A DNA stretch of 64,000 bases from Pedobacter segetis (GTDB lineage Bacteria; Bacteroidota; Bacteroidia; Sphingobacteriales; Sphingobacteriaceae): assembly GCF_016623585.1 (NCBI RefSeq), contig NZ_JAEHFY010000007.1:107510-171509 (forward strand), read 5' to 3'. Both the position numbers and the translations under genes were made by a program. Positions 17,543 to 26,129 of the stretch are shown piece after piece (position 1 is the stretch's first letter; each line of letters begins with the position of its first letter). The notes beneath the pieces were generated by a model. That model saw only the letters and a list, made by a program, of their open reading frames with translations. It was not told the DNA's origin and made no database searches.

Positions 17543-18895
17543 ATGAAAAAATTTAATCTACTTTTTATGTTGTTCGCAATTATTATTTGCACCTCATCTA
17601 CTTTTGCACAAGAAACTTTTAAACAAAAGCTAGAAAGAAAGCTTAAAGAAGCAAAAGAACAAAAAATAGATAAAACCATTGATAAAGCTCTTGGTAAAAG
17701 TGAAGAGAAATTAGACAAAGGGGTTAATGGAGTGCTAGAAGGCAAAGATAAAAGCAAAAAAGATAGGTCTTTAAATAGCGAAGGCAATCTTGATAACAAC
17801 GCCGTAAACGACAAAGAAAACGTTACTAATACACAAAATAAGCAGTCGGTGCGAATTTCTGCTACCTCTAAATTCGATTTTATACCAGGAGAAAAAGTTT
17901 TGTATTACGATGATTTTTCCACTACCTCAATTGGTGATTTTCCTCATGGATGGAACACAAACTCCTCTGCCGAGATTGTGAAACTTACGGGTTCAGAAGA
18001 TAAATGGCTTTTTATGACCAAAGACGGCTATTTCCAACCAATTATGGTAACCGATATGCCAGAGAATTTCACTTTAGAATTTAATCTTTTTAACAGATAT
18101 AGGAGCAACAATATATTGAATTATCATTTCATCTTGGCAGCATCAGATAACCCAAAGAAAGATTTAAGTGAAGGCGATATGACCAATATGTTTAGGTTTA
18201 ATTGGGCGGGTTGCATTGGCGAGGCAGGTTTTTATACTAATGAAAATGGAGAGAAAACAAATGAAAACGCAAGTTTAAACATTAAAGGATTAATGGGCGG
18301 AGGGGATAATTTTGAGACCCCAGTAAATGCTAAAATTTCTATTTGGAGACAGAAAACAAGGTTGCGCATTTATGTGAACGATGCAAAGGTATTAGACCTG
18401 CCGCAAGCTTTGGACCCTAAACTTAGATACAATGTTTTCAAGTTTGGCAGCAATTACATGAATTATTCTGATAATGAGAAAAAAGATGAGTTTATGGTTT
18501 CTAATCTGAGGTACTCCATTGGTGCGCCCGATACCAGAAGCAGATTGATTACAGAAGGGAAGCTGGTAACAAGAGGGATTTTGTTTGATGTTAATTCTGA
18601 TCAAATTAAGCCAGAATCAAATGGAGTTTTAAAAGAGATAGCTGCTGTTTTGCAAGAAAACCCAACCGTAAAAGTAAAAATTATAGGGCATACGGATAGT
18701 GATGGTGATGCTGCTTTAAACTTAGATTTATCAAAACGTAGAGCTACTGCCGTAAAAGCTGCTTTAACAGATATTTTTGGAATTAGTGGCGACAGGTTTA
18801 TGACTGATGGAAAAGGTGCTGCCGAGCCTACAGATCCAAATACCACCATCCAAGGAAAAGCTAATAACCGTAGGGTAGAATTCATCAAACTTTAA
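17543..18895 (+). CDS. OmpA-family protein with LamG-like domain
   Basis: A 450-residue exported protein. The signal peptide ends near STFAQ (residue 23). A highly charged Lys/Glu region (about 25-100) looks helical and resembles a periplasm-spanning stalk. Residues about 112-330 have a LamG/concanavalin-like pattern (VLYYDDFSTTSIGDFPHGW, then RLRIYVNDAKVLDLP). The OmpA C-domain (about 340-450) has GHTDSDGDAALNLDLSKRRA and NRRVEFIKL and should bind peptidoglycan. It is the first gene of an operon whose other products are all exported, so it may anchor them. Confidence 0.9.
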   Translation: MKKFNLLFMLFAIIICTSSTFAQETFKQKLERKLKEAKEQKIDKTIDKALGKSEEKLDKGVNGVLEGKDKSKKDRSLNSEGNLDNNAVNDKENVTNTQNKQSVRISATSKFDFIPGEKVLYYDDFSTTSIGDFPHGWNTNSSAEIVKLTGSEDKWLFMTKDGYFQPIMVTDMPENFTLEFNLFNRYRSNNILNYHFILAASDNPKKDLSEGDMTNMFRFNWAGCIGEAGFYTNENGEKTNENASLNIKGLMGGGDNFETPVNAKISIWRQKTRLRIYVNDAKVLDLPQALDPKLRYNVFKFGSNYMNYSDNEKKDEFMVSNLRYSIGAPDTRSRLITEGKLVTRGILFDVNSDQIKPESNGVLKEIAAVLQENPTVKVKIIGHTDSDGDAALNLDLSKRRATAVKAALTDIFGISGDRFMTDGKGAAEPTDPNTTIQGKANNRRVEFIKL

Positions 18896-18897
18896 TA

Positions 18898-19287
18898 ATG
18901 GGTGTTAAACTGTTGCTCTTCATATGTCTCAATTTTACGCTGCATTTTCAAGATGATGATTTTGCAGAAACTTTAGCAAATACTTATTTGGTAGCTAATA
19001 AAAGTAATACAGGCATTACCAAAATAATTATTGATACTCAACATAAAAAGATAAAGGTTTGGGAAGGTTGTGTGCCAAAAGATTGCGATTGGGGAATAGT
19101 TTCTTATAAAAAAACGGGAGATATATTAACCGCATGGTACACCATGGGCGATATTAAGAAGCATATTAATCTAAACTTAAAACGTGATGATTTAATAATG
19201 GAGGCTGAGATTAAATATTATATGGATGAAAAAATAATTAAAACAGTGAACTATCAACTTAAATCACAAAAAAATAGATTAAAATAA
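18898..19287 (+). CDS. Small exported protein of unknown function
   Basis: A 129-residue protein starting two bases after the OmpA stop. A signal peptide is likely (MGVKLLLFICLNFTLHFQ). The mature part is beta-rich with Cys-Val-Pro-Lys-Asp-Cys near residue 59 and alternating strands such as HKKIKVWEG and HINLNLKRDDLIMEAEIKYY. I do not recognise the family. Its position inside the exported-protein operon is the only clue to its role. Confidence 0.7.
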   Translation: MGVKLLLFICLNFTLHFQDDDFAETLANTYLVANKSNTGITKIIIDTQHKKIKVWEGCVPKDCDWGIVSYKKTGDILTAWYTMGDIKKHINLNLKRDDLIMEAEIKYYMDEKIIKTVNYQLKSQKNRLK

Positions 19288-19289
19288 TC

Positions 19290-20309
19290 ATGAAAAAAAT
19301 TTACACAACACTATTTGTATTGTTAATTGCATTGGCATCCCAAGCTCAAAACTGGAACGGTTTATCTGGTACTTGGACACCCAACTCACCTTCCAATATA
19401 TCAACATTCACCAACATCACATTTATTCAGCTACTTTCTGCTCAGCATATTAAGATATCTAATGTAAATAATGTACATACCGTTTTTGACTTGAAAACAA
19501 TAGCAAACGGCGCAGAAACTACTGAACCTTTTGAGGTTAAAAAGTTATATGGTTATGATGCTAAAAAGATATTTGTTAGAATTTACAAAGAAAACAACAA
19601 ATTAAGGGTGGTTAGAAAAATCTATGAATATGATAGAAACGGAACAATATTAAATAAAGCTACTGCTGATAGCGTATTGTTTGGATATGTAACCATCAAA
19701 GAACCAGGTCTTAATATTAATAAATCAAATGTTAACATTGTTGATAGCAGGATTACTCCAATTAATGATTTAGGAAATAACTTTAAAGCTAATAAAGCCT
19801 TTTATGGTGGCACAAAATATAGAATAGAATTTTTATCGCTTAACAATTTAAAAGGAGACGAAGATTTTGATACTGAAAAAGATTTAGAAATTCTTGGAGG
19901 TTTTAAATGCTTTGTTAGGGATGAAAATAAAAAACAAATTACCTCGCCAAAGCAAATCTACTTTCATGCTAGCCAAGTAGGGTCCCCCGTTTTATTGAAA
20001 GTAAACCAGCCAATTTCTTTAAATAATATGGCTATTGATTTTACAGTATCCCCCGGAGGTTTTTCTAAATGTGCACTACTGTTTACTGGTATTTTTCAAG
20101 AATTACATAGAAGTAAATATGATGGCGATTTTCCGATGACACAAGGTTATTATTTAAGGGACAACAAAGAAATAAAGACAGAAGAATTAGATTTCTCTAA
20201 AGCATTGGCTGGAGAAAATATGGTAGAAATGAATTTAAGACTAGAAAGAAATGGAAGTGGACAACCCACTACAATTGGTGTAAAACTTAAAATCACTAAA
20301 ATAAATTAA
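19290..20309 (+). CDS. Exported protein of unknown function (operon member)
   Basis: A 339-residue protein with a clear signal peptide (cleavage after ASQAQ, about residue 20), two bases after the preceding stop. The N-terminal part begins NWNGLSGTWTPNSPSNI. The C-terminal half (about 170-335) has YRIEFLSLNNLKGDEDFDTE and a Gly-rich strand, a pattern similar to the end of the protein encoded at 21317-22579, suggesting a shared beta-sandwich. No catalytic motif is seen. Family not recognised. Confidence 0.75.
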   Translation: MKKIYTTLFVLLIALASQAQNWNGLSGTWTPNSPSNISTFTNITFIQLLSAQHIKISNVNNVHTVFDLKTIANGAETTEPFEVKKLYGYDAKKIFVRIYKENNKLRVVRKIYEYDRNGTILNKATADSVLFGYVTIKEPGLNINKSNVNIVDSRITPINDLGNNFKANKAFYGGTKYRIEFLSLNNLKGDEDFDTEKDLEILGGFKCFVRDENKKQITSPKQIYFHASQVGSPVLLKVNQPISLNNMAIDFTVSPGGFSKCALLFTGIFQELHRSKYDGDFPMTQGYYLRDNKEIKTEELDFSKALAGENMVEMNLRLERNGSGQPTTIGVKLKITKIN

Positions 20310-20312
20310 CTT

Positions 20313-21296
20313 ATGAAAAGGTTATTCATAACATTAATAACTGTGCTTTCTGTATTGGGTTTAAAAGCCCAAACACAAGAAGAACTAGCCAAAGCTCAGC
20401 AAGAATACATGCAACAAATGGGCAAAGCGATGAACTGCGATACTTTGGCAAAAATCTTAAAAGCCAATTTTGATGCTATTGATAAATCTCGGTTAACCAA
20501 AAAGCAGTTGGAAGAATATAAAACCACCTTTGATGAGCAAATAAGAAACTGTAAAGAGTATTCAAAAATGGCTAGTGGGTACAGTAGCGCACAACCACCA
20601 AAAGACAAGTGGAAAAAAACGCAGGAAGCAAACAATGTAAATATGCCTAGCGGTGAAAAGCCACCATTTAACAGTATAGAAATTCCCTCGGCATATCAAA
20701 TAACCTATCAAATAAAAGATGGTAAAGATGTAGTGAACTTGGATATTTTTCTTTCGGCAGAAAATGCAAATTATGGGGTAGTAACTAAAGACCCAGAAAC
20801 TGGAGAAAACTTCTATTCAATTTTTAAAGAAGCCAATAAAAGAATGTATATGATTGGCCGAGGAACGGTAACGTCTTATGATTTTTCGAAATTTCAACAA
20901 TCTGGGCAAAGCCTTACTCCAACAAAAGAAGAACTAATTAAATACAAACTAAAACCAACGGGTGCAATAGAAATCATAGCTGGCTATTTGTGCAAAGAGC
21001 TTGTAGGTAAAACCGATGATGGTACTATGCTGAAACTTTATGTAGCATACGGAATAAAATCTGGTTGTTTGGTAATGCCAGGTGCGAGATATAAAGTAGC
21101 AGAAAAGCCATTATATAAAAAGTTTTATGGAACTGATGAATTAGGTTTTTTTCTAAAAGCAGTAACTGTTTCTAATGAGGGTACAACAACATTGATAGCT
21201 AATACAGTCAAAAAAAATCCTGCTCAAGTAACTTTAGATATTAGCAAATACAATTATTTTGATGCTAGTACATTATTTCAAATACCAAAAAACTAA
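20313..21296 (+). CDS. Exported protein with DUF4412-like C-terminus
   Basis: A 327-residue protein with a signal peptide ending near GLKAQ (about residue 19). Residues 20-110 are helical and charged. From about 125, strands such as YQITYQIKDGKDVVNLDIFLS, then MYMIGRGTVTSYDF, GAIEIIAGYLCKELVGKTDDG and LKLYVAYGIK resemble DUF4412-type proteins, in which an extracted ITGYxCKxY strand precedes a modified-ligand region. The assignment is tentative. It is spaced three bases from its upstream neighbour. Confidence 0.7.
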   Translation: MKRLFITLITVLSVLGLKAQTQEELAKAQQEYMQQMGKAMNCDTLAKILKANFDAIDKSRLTKKQLEEYKTTFDEQIRNCKEYSKMASGYSSAQPPKDKWKKTQEANNVNMPSGEKPPFNSIEIPSAYQITYQIKDGKDVVNLDIFLSAENANYGVVTKDPETGENFYSIFKEANKRMYMIGRGTVTSYDFSKFQQSGQSLTPTKEELIKYKLKPTGAIEIIAGYLCKELVGKTDDGTMLKLYVAYGIKSGCLVMPGARYKVAEKPLYKKFYGTDELGFFLKAVTVSNEGTTTLIANTVKKNPAQVTLDISKYNYFDASTLFQIPKN

Positions 21297-21316
21297 AACC
21301 TTAATTAAAAGAAAAA

Positions 21317-22579
21317 ATGAAAATTATAAGAAAACTATTCACAATTATTACACTGTTTTCAGTATTTCAACTAAAAGCACAAAACCCTAATACAGATGGA
21401 ATATACTCTACAAAGTTTGGAAACATAAGTTTAACAACTGAAATAAGCTCGGAATTTGCGGGCGGAACTATCTCTTATGGCGACTACAGAGATAATGGAA
21501 CCATTACCGGCGCAATAAGTAAAGCAGGAAATGATGAAGTTTTAAACGGAACTTTTTTTAACGGTTCGTCCTTGGGGAAATTTATTTTTCGGCCATCCGG
21601 TGTCGATTTTTATAACAAAACCTTTAATCAAAGAATTACACGGTTAGTAGGTTACTGGGGATATCAAACTAATAATGATCTTTCTGAAGATAATAATGAT
21701 AAATGGATAGCAGAACGAACAAAATTTGGTGTCGCAAATGTTAAAAATGAAACAAATGTTTGGTCTGGTAAGTGGAACACTACAGATGGCTCCATGCATT
21801 TGGCGCAAGTAGGAAAAAATATTACTGGCAGATATAAAGGTGTTGGAACAGTTACAGCTACTTATAATCCATCTACCCGCCTCTTAACTGGAACTTTTTT
21901 TAATCAAAATATCAAAAAAACCGGATACATAGAATTTTACTTTGAAGGAAATACTTTTAAAGGAAAATGTGGGTGGACAGCCGCCATGACAGAAGGAAAC
22001 TGGGATGGAACAAAAGATGTGAAAAACAATAAAGAACTGTCTAAAATGACGGTTACCTCTACAACAAGTCAAGGATTAACTACAAATTCAAATTCTCAAA
22101 ACACTTCTAAAGATGAATTATTTAAAATTAGAGTTAGAGCAGTTCAAGCGATTTCAATGAGTAATTCTATTTTAACTAATCCAGACTTATACGGATTCGC
22201 TAGGTTTGAGTTAAAGAAAATTACACCTAACCAATCAATTGATATTAAGTCGGTTGGTAATAAAAACAAATATATTTTTGAAACAACAGAAGATAACCCA
22301 TTAATAAAAAATCAGATATACATTAATTTTCCCGATCAACCAACTTACTACAGAGATTTTATTATTTCAAAAAATGATTGGGAAAATAATAACATAGGTT
22401 TTGAATTAACAATTGGTCATCATTTAAAAACGAAAGAGTATGGTCAACCTAATAAAGATTGTGGTAAGTACCAAGAAACATTTAATTTAAAGAAATCGCA
22501 AGCACTAAATAAACAATATAAAATTCCAAATACAGATACTAAAGTCTGTTACCTCAAATTTTATATAGAAAAACTATAA
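21317..22579 (+). CDS. Exported beta-repeat protein of unknown function
   Basis: A 420-residue exported protein (signal peptide to LKAQ, about residue 21). Residues 30-225 contain repeated beta motifs of the form GTxxxGxxxGxF, for example VLNGTFFNGSSLGKFIFR and MHLAQVGKNITGRYKGVGTV, closing with EFYFEGNTFKGKCGW; this resembles the antiparallel barrel repeats of lipocalin-like or avidin-like exported proteins. Residues 268-420 form a second domain (LYGFARFELKK) similar in pattern to the protein at 19290-20309. Function not recognised. Confidence 0.75.
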   Translation: MKIIRKLFTIITLFSVFQLKAQNPNTDGIYSTKFGNISLTTEISSEFAGGTISYGDYRDNGTITGAISKAGNDEVLNGTFFNGSSLGKFIFRPSGVDFYNKTFNQRITRLVGYWGYQTNNDLSEDNNDKWIAERTKFGVANVKNETNVWSGKWNTTDGSMHLAQVGKNITGRYKGVGTVTATYNPSTRLLTGTFFNQNIKKTGYIEFYFEGNTFKGKCGWTAAMTEGNWDGTKDVKNNKELSKMTVTSTTSQGLTTNSNSQNTSKDELFKIRVRAVQAISMSNSILTNPDLYGFARFELKKITPNQSIDIKSVGNKNKYIFETTEDNPLIKNQIYINFPDQPTYYRDFIISKNDWENNNIGFELTIGHHLKTKEYGQPNKDCGKYQETFNLKKSQALNKQYKIPNTDTKVCYLKFYIEKL

Positions 22580-22581
22580 AC

Positions 22582-22620
22582 ATGAAAAGTATCGCTTTCA
22601 CACTCATCATATTTTGCTGA
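22582..22620 (+). pseudogene. Orphan signal-peptide start (12 codons then stop)
   Basis: An ATG two bases after the preceding stop opens MKSIAFTLIIFC and meets TGA. The peptide has the charged start and hydrophobic core of a signal peptide or lipoprotein signal ending in Cys, but no mature protein follows in this frame. It looks like the remnant of a deleted operon member, or a leader peptide. Confidence 0.4.
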
Positions 22621-22661
22621 TAAAAGAAAATTAAGATCCCCACAAATTAATCCATAAAGAA

Positions 22662-22715
22662 ATGAAAAAATTATTATTAGTAATTGGCCTTTAATTAGGC
22701 TTCGCCAGATTAACT
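22662..22715 (+). other. Signal peptide of the next gene, interrupted by in-frame TAA
   Basis: ATG at 22662 is in frame with the ORF at 22716 and encodes MKKLLLVIGL, TAA, LGFARLT, then MAQS. This is a textbook signal peptide with a stop in its core. Either the gene is a recent pseudogene or the base is a sequencing error. Confidence 0.6.
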
Positions 22716-23153
22716 ATGGCTCAAAGTGTTAACGGTTCCATCAAAATTAATGAACGATCTAAAACAGAAATCAAAATGGAAAGCGCTAATGTTGTAAACC
22801 TTTATGCCGCATTTAGGGAGAATAAATACCCTATTTTATTCAATTTTAAAGTAGCCGATGTCCCTTTAAATACTGATAAAAAGGAGGTAGTGATGGTCCA
22901 GTTTTTCACTACCGTAAAAAAAGACGGAAAAGTAATCGGAACGATTGAAAGAAGTCCAATCCCGTTTTTCCCTGGCGATATGTTTTTACCAGTAGAAACT
23001 TTTGATTTTATCGCCATTCTCTCAAATATTAAGGATAATAGCTTAGGTAAAATATCCGAAGTGCCAAAAGGAAACTATCAGGTTAGCTTAGAGGCAGTGG
23101 CAAGCGGCATAAAAGGTAAAATCACTCCGGCAACTTTTACGGTATTTTTTTAA
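22716..23153 (+). CDS. Secreted-type protein that has lost its signal peptide
   Basis: A 145-residue frame that starts MAQSVNGSIKINERSK. Its native N-terminus is the interrupted signal peptide at 22662-22715, so the product translated from this ATG would stay in the cytoplasm. The mature part is beta-rich (YPILFNFKVADVPL, VVMVQFFTTVKKDGKVIG) and resembles an Ig-like or surface fold; no family is recognised. The body of the frame is intact, so the damage is recent or an artefact. Confidence 0.6.
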   Translation: MAQSVNGSIKINERSKTEIKMESANVVNLYAAFRENKYPILFNFKVADVPLNTDKKEVVMVQFFTTVKKDGKVIGTIERSPIPFFPGDMFLPVETFDFIAILSNIKDNSLGKISEVPKGNYQVSLEAVASGIKGKITPATFTVFF

Positions 23154-23163
23154 AACCACCATC

Positions 23164-23943
23164 ATGAAAAATATAATAACGTTGATTTTTTGTGTTTTTA
23201 CAATTACGCCTTTTTTTGCGTGTACCAACAACCAAAAGCAAAAAGCTAATGAAAAGCTTGCCGCATTAAATCCATCAAAAAACATTGAGGCTAACGGTTG
23301 TTTATTGCAATATGCCACTAAGTATGAAGAACTGTTGAGTGTAGATAAAGCCGCAGCAATTACTGGTTTGGCTACAGCTGATGCTAAAACGGATTACAAT
23401 AAATTGATGGATGACCCAACTTTTCAAAGTTTGACTTATAAATGGAAAGGAGACAGAAAGAAGAAAATAGAGATTAATCGAATGGTTGTAAATGTGCCAT
23501 CCCCAAACTATATAAAAATCAGCGGGATGAAGCCTTTTACCATAGAGCTTTTTAGAAGGGATTACACAAAGAAAACAGAAAAGGAAATTGCCCAAATAAG
23601 TATAAAACTTGATAAGGCTTTTGATAAAGCATTAGACCAAAAATCAGAAAGCAAAGAAGCCAATAAAGCGGCTAAAAACATAGAAAGAACCGGAACTTCA
23701 AAAGCAAAAGCAAAAACTGTTGTCGAAAACATGAAACAATCTGGCCTTATGAAGATACTGGGAGCTTATGAGCCTGTAAACGGGCTGGGTGATGCCGCTT
23801 CTTGGAATACATTGGAAAAAAGATTATATGTACTGAAAGACGGGGTATGTTTTTATATAGAAACAGATTTGAGCGATAAGCCAGATATCAACAAAGAAAA
23901 AGCTATAGAAGCTGCAAGAGCAGTACTGGCAAAATGTAATTGA
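23164..23943 (+). CDS. Lipoprotein of unknown function
   Basis: A 259-residue protein with a lipobox (TPFFAC, Cys20), so lipid-anchored. The mature part begins with a charged linker, then ANGCLLQYATKYEELLSVDKAAAITGL and a region with strands KKIEINRMVVNVPSPNYIKISGMKPFTIELF. Residues 130-185 are a Lys/Glu/Ala-rich helix. The C-terminal part ends GVCFYIETDLSDKPDINKEKAIEAARAVLAKC, a pattern seen in small cell-surface proteins. It is the last gene of the exported-protein operon; a terminator follows at 23969. Confidence 0.7.
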   Translation: MKNIITLIFCVFTITPFFACTNNQKQKANEKLAALNPSKNIEANGCLLQYATKYEELLSVDKAAAITGLATADAKTDYNKLMDDPTFQSLTYKWKGDRKKKIEINRMVVNVPSPNYIKISGMKPFTIELFRRDYTKKTEKEIAQISIKLDKAFDKALDQKSESKEANKAAKNIERTGTSKAKAKTVVENMKQSGLMKILGAYEPVNGLGDAASWNTLEKRLYVLKDGVCFYIETDLSDKPDINKEKAIEAARAVLAKCN

Positions 23944-23968
23944 AACAAAAGTTAATAACCTATATTTT

Positions 23969-24009
23969 AAAAAGCATTAAAATTGAGCTTCAGTTTTGAT
24001 GCTTTTTTA
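23969..24009 (+). terminator. Terminator of the exported-protein operon
   Basis: An A-rich run and AAAGCAT pair with ATGCTTTT around an imperfect stem ending in a T tract, 25 bp after the lipoprotein stop. Confidence 0.55.
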
Positions 24010-24153
24010 TATCCTGATCCCATACCCAAAAAGGATAAAATTAGTACCCAAGAAACTTACCATATTTCTATTGTAAAGCGTTACCTATCTTTTAAATGAA
24101 TAAATTGATCTCAAAACCGATCAGTTTAAATGAATTTTTAATAAATTTAGGTC

Positions 24154-24540
24154 ATGAAATATACATTTACTATATTATTTGTTGCACTATTTAAATTGTC
24201 TTTTGGTTTTGATGTGATCGATGATTTAAGCAATGTGTTAAAAAATGGGGATATAAAAACCTTGTCCACTTATTTTTCTAACACCATAGAGTTATCGATA
24301 ATGGATCAGGATGATATTTATTCTGCAAACCAGGCTAATTTGATACTCAAGGATTTCTTTACTAAAAATCCTCCTAGCGCAACCAAAATTATCCATAAAG
24401 TAGTGTCTAATGCCAACTATAAATTTGGGGTTATTGTTTACAATAGTAGCAAGGGTAATTATAGGATTAGCTTAGAATTAAAAGGTAACGGGAGCGATTT
24501 TAAGCTAACGCAAATCAGAATAGATGAAAATAAAAATTAA
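24154..24540 (+). CDS. DUF4783 exported protein
   Basis: A 128-residue exported protein with a signal peptide ending near SFGF. It has the fold signature of DUF4783, a NTF2-like domain: FDVIDDLSNVLKNGDIKTLSTYFSNTIEL, DDIYSANQANLILKDFFTKNPP and HKVVSNANYKFGVIVYNSSKGNYRISLEL. In Bacteroidota this gene is regularly found just before nadC, as here (45 bp). A ligand-binding role is likely but unproven. Confidence 0.85.
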   Translation: MKYTFTILFVALFKLSFGFDVIDDLSNVLKNGDIKTLSTYFSNTIELSIMDQDDIYSANQANLILKDFFTKNPPSATKIIHKVVSNANYKFGVIVYNSSKGNYRISLELKGNGSDFKLTQIRIDENKN

Positions 24541-24557
24541 TCACACAAGAAAATTTC

Positions 24558-24565
24558 TATTTTTG
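24558..24565 (+). promoter_or_regulatory. -7 box (TATTTTTG) upstream of nadC
   Basis: TATTTTTG matches TAnnTTTG and ends 19 bases before the nadC TTG. No TTTG is found 19 bases upstream, so the call rests on one box. Confidence 0.3.
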
Positions 24566-24584
24566 AAGCTTATATTTAACACCG

Positions 24585-25430
24585 TTGAAACAAGATTTGC
24601 TCTATAAATTTATCCAAAATGCTCTAAGAGAAGATGTTGGTAATGGCGATCACACTTCCTTATCTACTATCCCTTCAAACGCCGTTGGCAGTGCCAAGCT
24701 TTTAATCAAAGAAAACGGAGTAGTTTCTGGAGTAAAAATAGCGTTAGAGATTTTTAAAGCCGTTGATCCTAAATTAAAAGTAGAAGTAAAGATCAATGAT
24801 GGCACACCTGTAAAAATCAACGACGTTGTATTTACAGTATCTGGAAACGCCAGGTCTATTTTAACGGCAGAAAGGTTGGTTCTAAACACCATGCAAAGGA
24901 TGAGCGGTATTACCACCACCACAAGAAGGATAGTAGATTTGCTAAGCAGCACAAGCACCAAGGTTTTAGATACCCGTAAAACTACACCAAACATCAGGTT
25001 TTTAGAGAAAGAAGCTGTTAAAATTGGTGGCGGTGTAAACCATAGGTTTGGGCTTTATGATATGATTTTGATAAAAGACAACCATATAGATTATGCCGGT
25101 GGAATTGCAAATGCAATTAATGCTGCACACCAATATTTAAAAGATAAAGCCCTAGGGTTACAGATAGAAATTGAAGTGAGGGATTTTTTAGAATTGGGGC
25201 AAGTATTAGAAGTTGGGGGCATAGATCGGATATTATTGGACAATTTTAATTTTAACGACCTTAAGAAGGCCGTTAAAATAATCGATGGAAGATTTAAAAC
25301 AGAGGCTTCTGGTGGAATTACCGAAGAAAATGCTTTAGAATTTGCCAAGTGTGGCGTAAACTATATCTCTATGGGTGCGCTTACCCATTCTGTAAAAAGT
25401 TTAGACATGAGCTTAAAAGCCATAGTTTAA
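24585..25430 (+). CDS. nadC: Nicotinate-nucleotide pyrophosphorylase (carboxylating)
   Basis: NadC converts quinolinate and PRPP to nicotinate mononucleotide in de novo NAD synthesis. The 281-residue protein shows EDVGNGDHTS near the N-terminus, ERLVLNTMQRMSGITTTT, the signature KVLDTRKTTPNIRFLEKEAV, GGGVNHRFGLYDMILIKDNHI with substrate-binding residues, and IEIEVRDFLELGQVL and ASGGITEENA in the barrel. Start is TTG at 24585. plsY follows 43 bp later. Confidence 0.95.
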   Translation: MKQDLLYKFIQNALREDVGNGDHTSLSTIPSNAVGSAKLLIKENGVVSGVKIALEIFKAVDPKLKVEVKINDGTPVKINDVVFTVSGNARSILTAERLVLNTMQRMSGITTTTRRIVDLLSSTSTKVLDTRKTTPNIRFLEKEAVKIGGGVNHRFGLYDMILIKDNHIDYAGGIANAINAAHQYLKDKALGLQIEIEVRDFLELGQVLEVGGIDRILLDNFNFNDLKKAVKIIDGRFKTEASGGITEENALEFAKCGVNYISMGALTHSVKSLDMSLKAIV

Positions 25431-25473
25431 TTAACGATATTTTTTTATATGAATATTAATCCCTCATAGTACA

Positions 25474-26127
25474 ATGATTTCTGTTTATTCTATCGGAGCA
25501 TTAATTATTGCCTATTTATTTGGATCTATACCAACTGCCGTTTGGATTGGGCAGGCTTTTTATGGGATTGATGTTAGAGAATATGGTAGCGGAAACGCTG
25601 GCGCCACCAATACCTTTAGGGTTTTAGGAAAAAAAGCTGGCATCCCTGTAATGTTGATCGATATTTTTAAAGGATGGACGGCCACAAACCTTGCTTTTTT
25701 CATAGGTTTATCAGTAACCGGGCCAGAACATTCTGTACAATACGTTAACTATCAATTGGCATTAGGTATTGTTGCAGTAATGGGGCACCTATTCCCAATT
25801 TTTGCTGGCTTTAGGGGTGGTAAAGGTATTGCCACCTTATTTGGTATGATTTTGGCAGTCCACTTTCCCGCAGCTTTGCTTTGTGTTCTAGTATTTGTAA
25901 TCGTTTTATTACTAACCAAATACGTATCATTAAGCAGCATTTCGGCAGGTTTTACATTTACTTTTAGCGTAATATTTATTTACCAAGTTTCTGTAAGGGC
26001 GATAGTGATTTATGGTATGGCAATTTGCATCCTTATATTAGTAACGCACCAAAAAAACATAGAAAGGCTACTTAGAGGAAAAGAATCTAAAGTGAATCTG
26101 TTTAAAAAGAAACAAATTCAATCTTAA
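25474..26127 (+). CDS. plsY: Acyl-phosphate glycerol-3-phosphate acyltransferase
   Basis: PlsY makes lysophosphatidate from acyl-phosphate and glycerol-3-phosphate at the inner membrane. The 217-residue protein has about five membrane segments and the three family motifs: YGSGNAGATNTFRVLGKKAG (motif 1), GHLFPIFAGFRGGKGIAT (motif 2) and a C-terminal THQKNIERLLRGKESK (motif 3). It lies two bases before the M48 gene, with which it forms an operon. Confidence 0.95.
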   Translation: MISVYSIGALIIAYLFGSIPTAVWIGQAFYGIDVREYGSGNAGATNTFRVLGKKAGIPVMLIDIFKGWTATNLAFFIGLSVTGPEHSVQYVNYQLALGIVAVMGHLFPIFAGFRGGKGIATLFGMILAVHFPAALLCVLVFVIVLLLTKYVSLSSISAGFTFTFSVIFIYQVSVRAIVIYGMAICILILVTHQKNIERLLRGKESKVNLFKKKQIQS

Positions 26128-26129
26128 AA

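Noticed and set aside
23983..24099. 38-codon frame from TTG with protein-like composition (YPDPIPKKDKISTQETY)
   Set aside because: It overlaps the putative terminator of the upstream operon, has a non-ATG start, and nothing known matches. Too weak to call.
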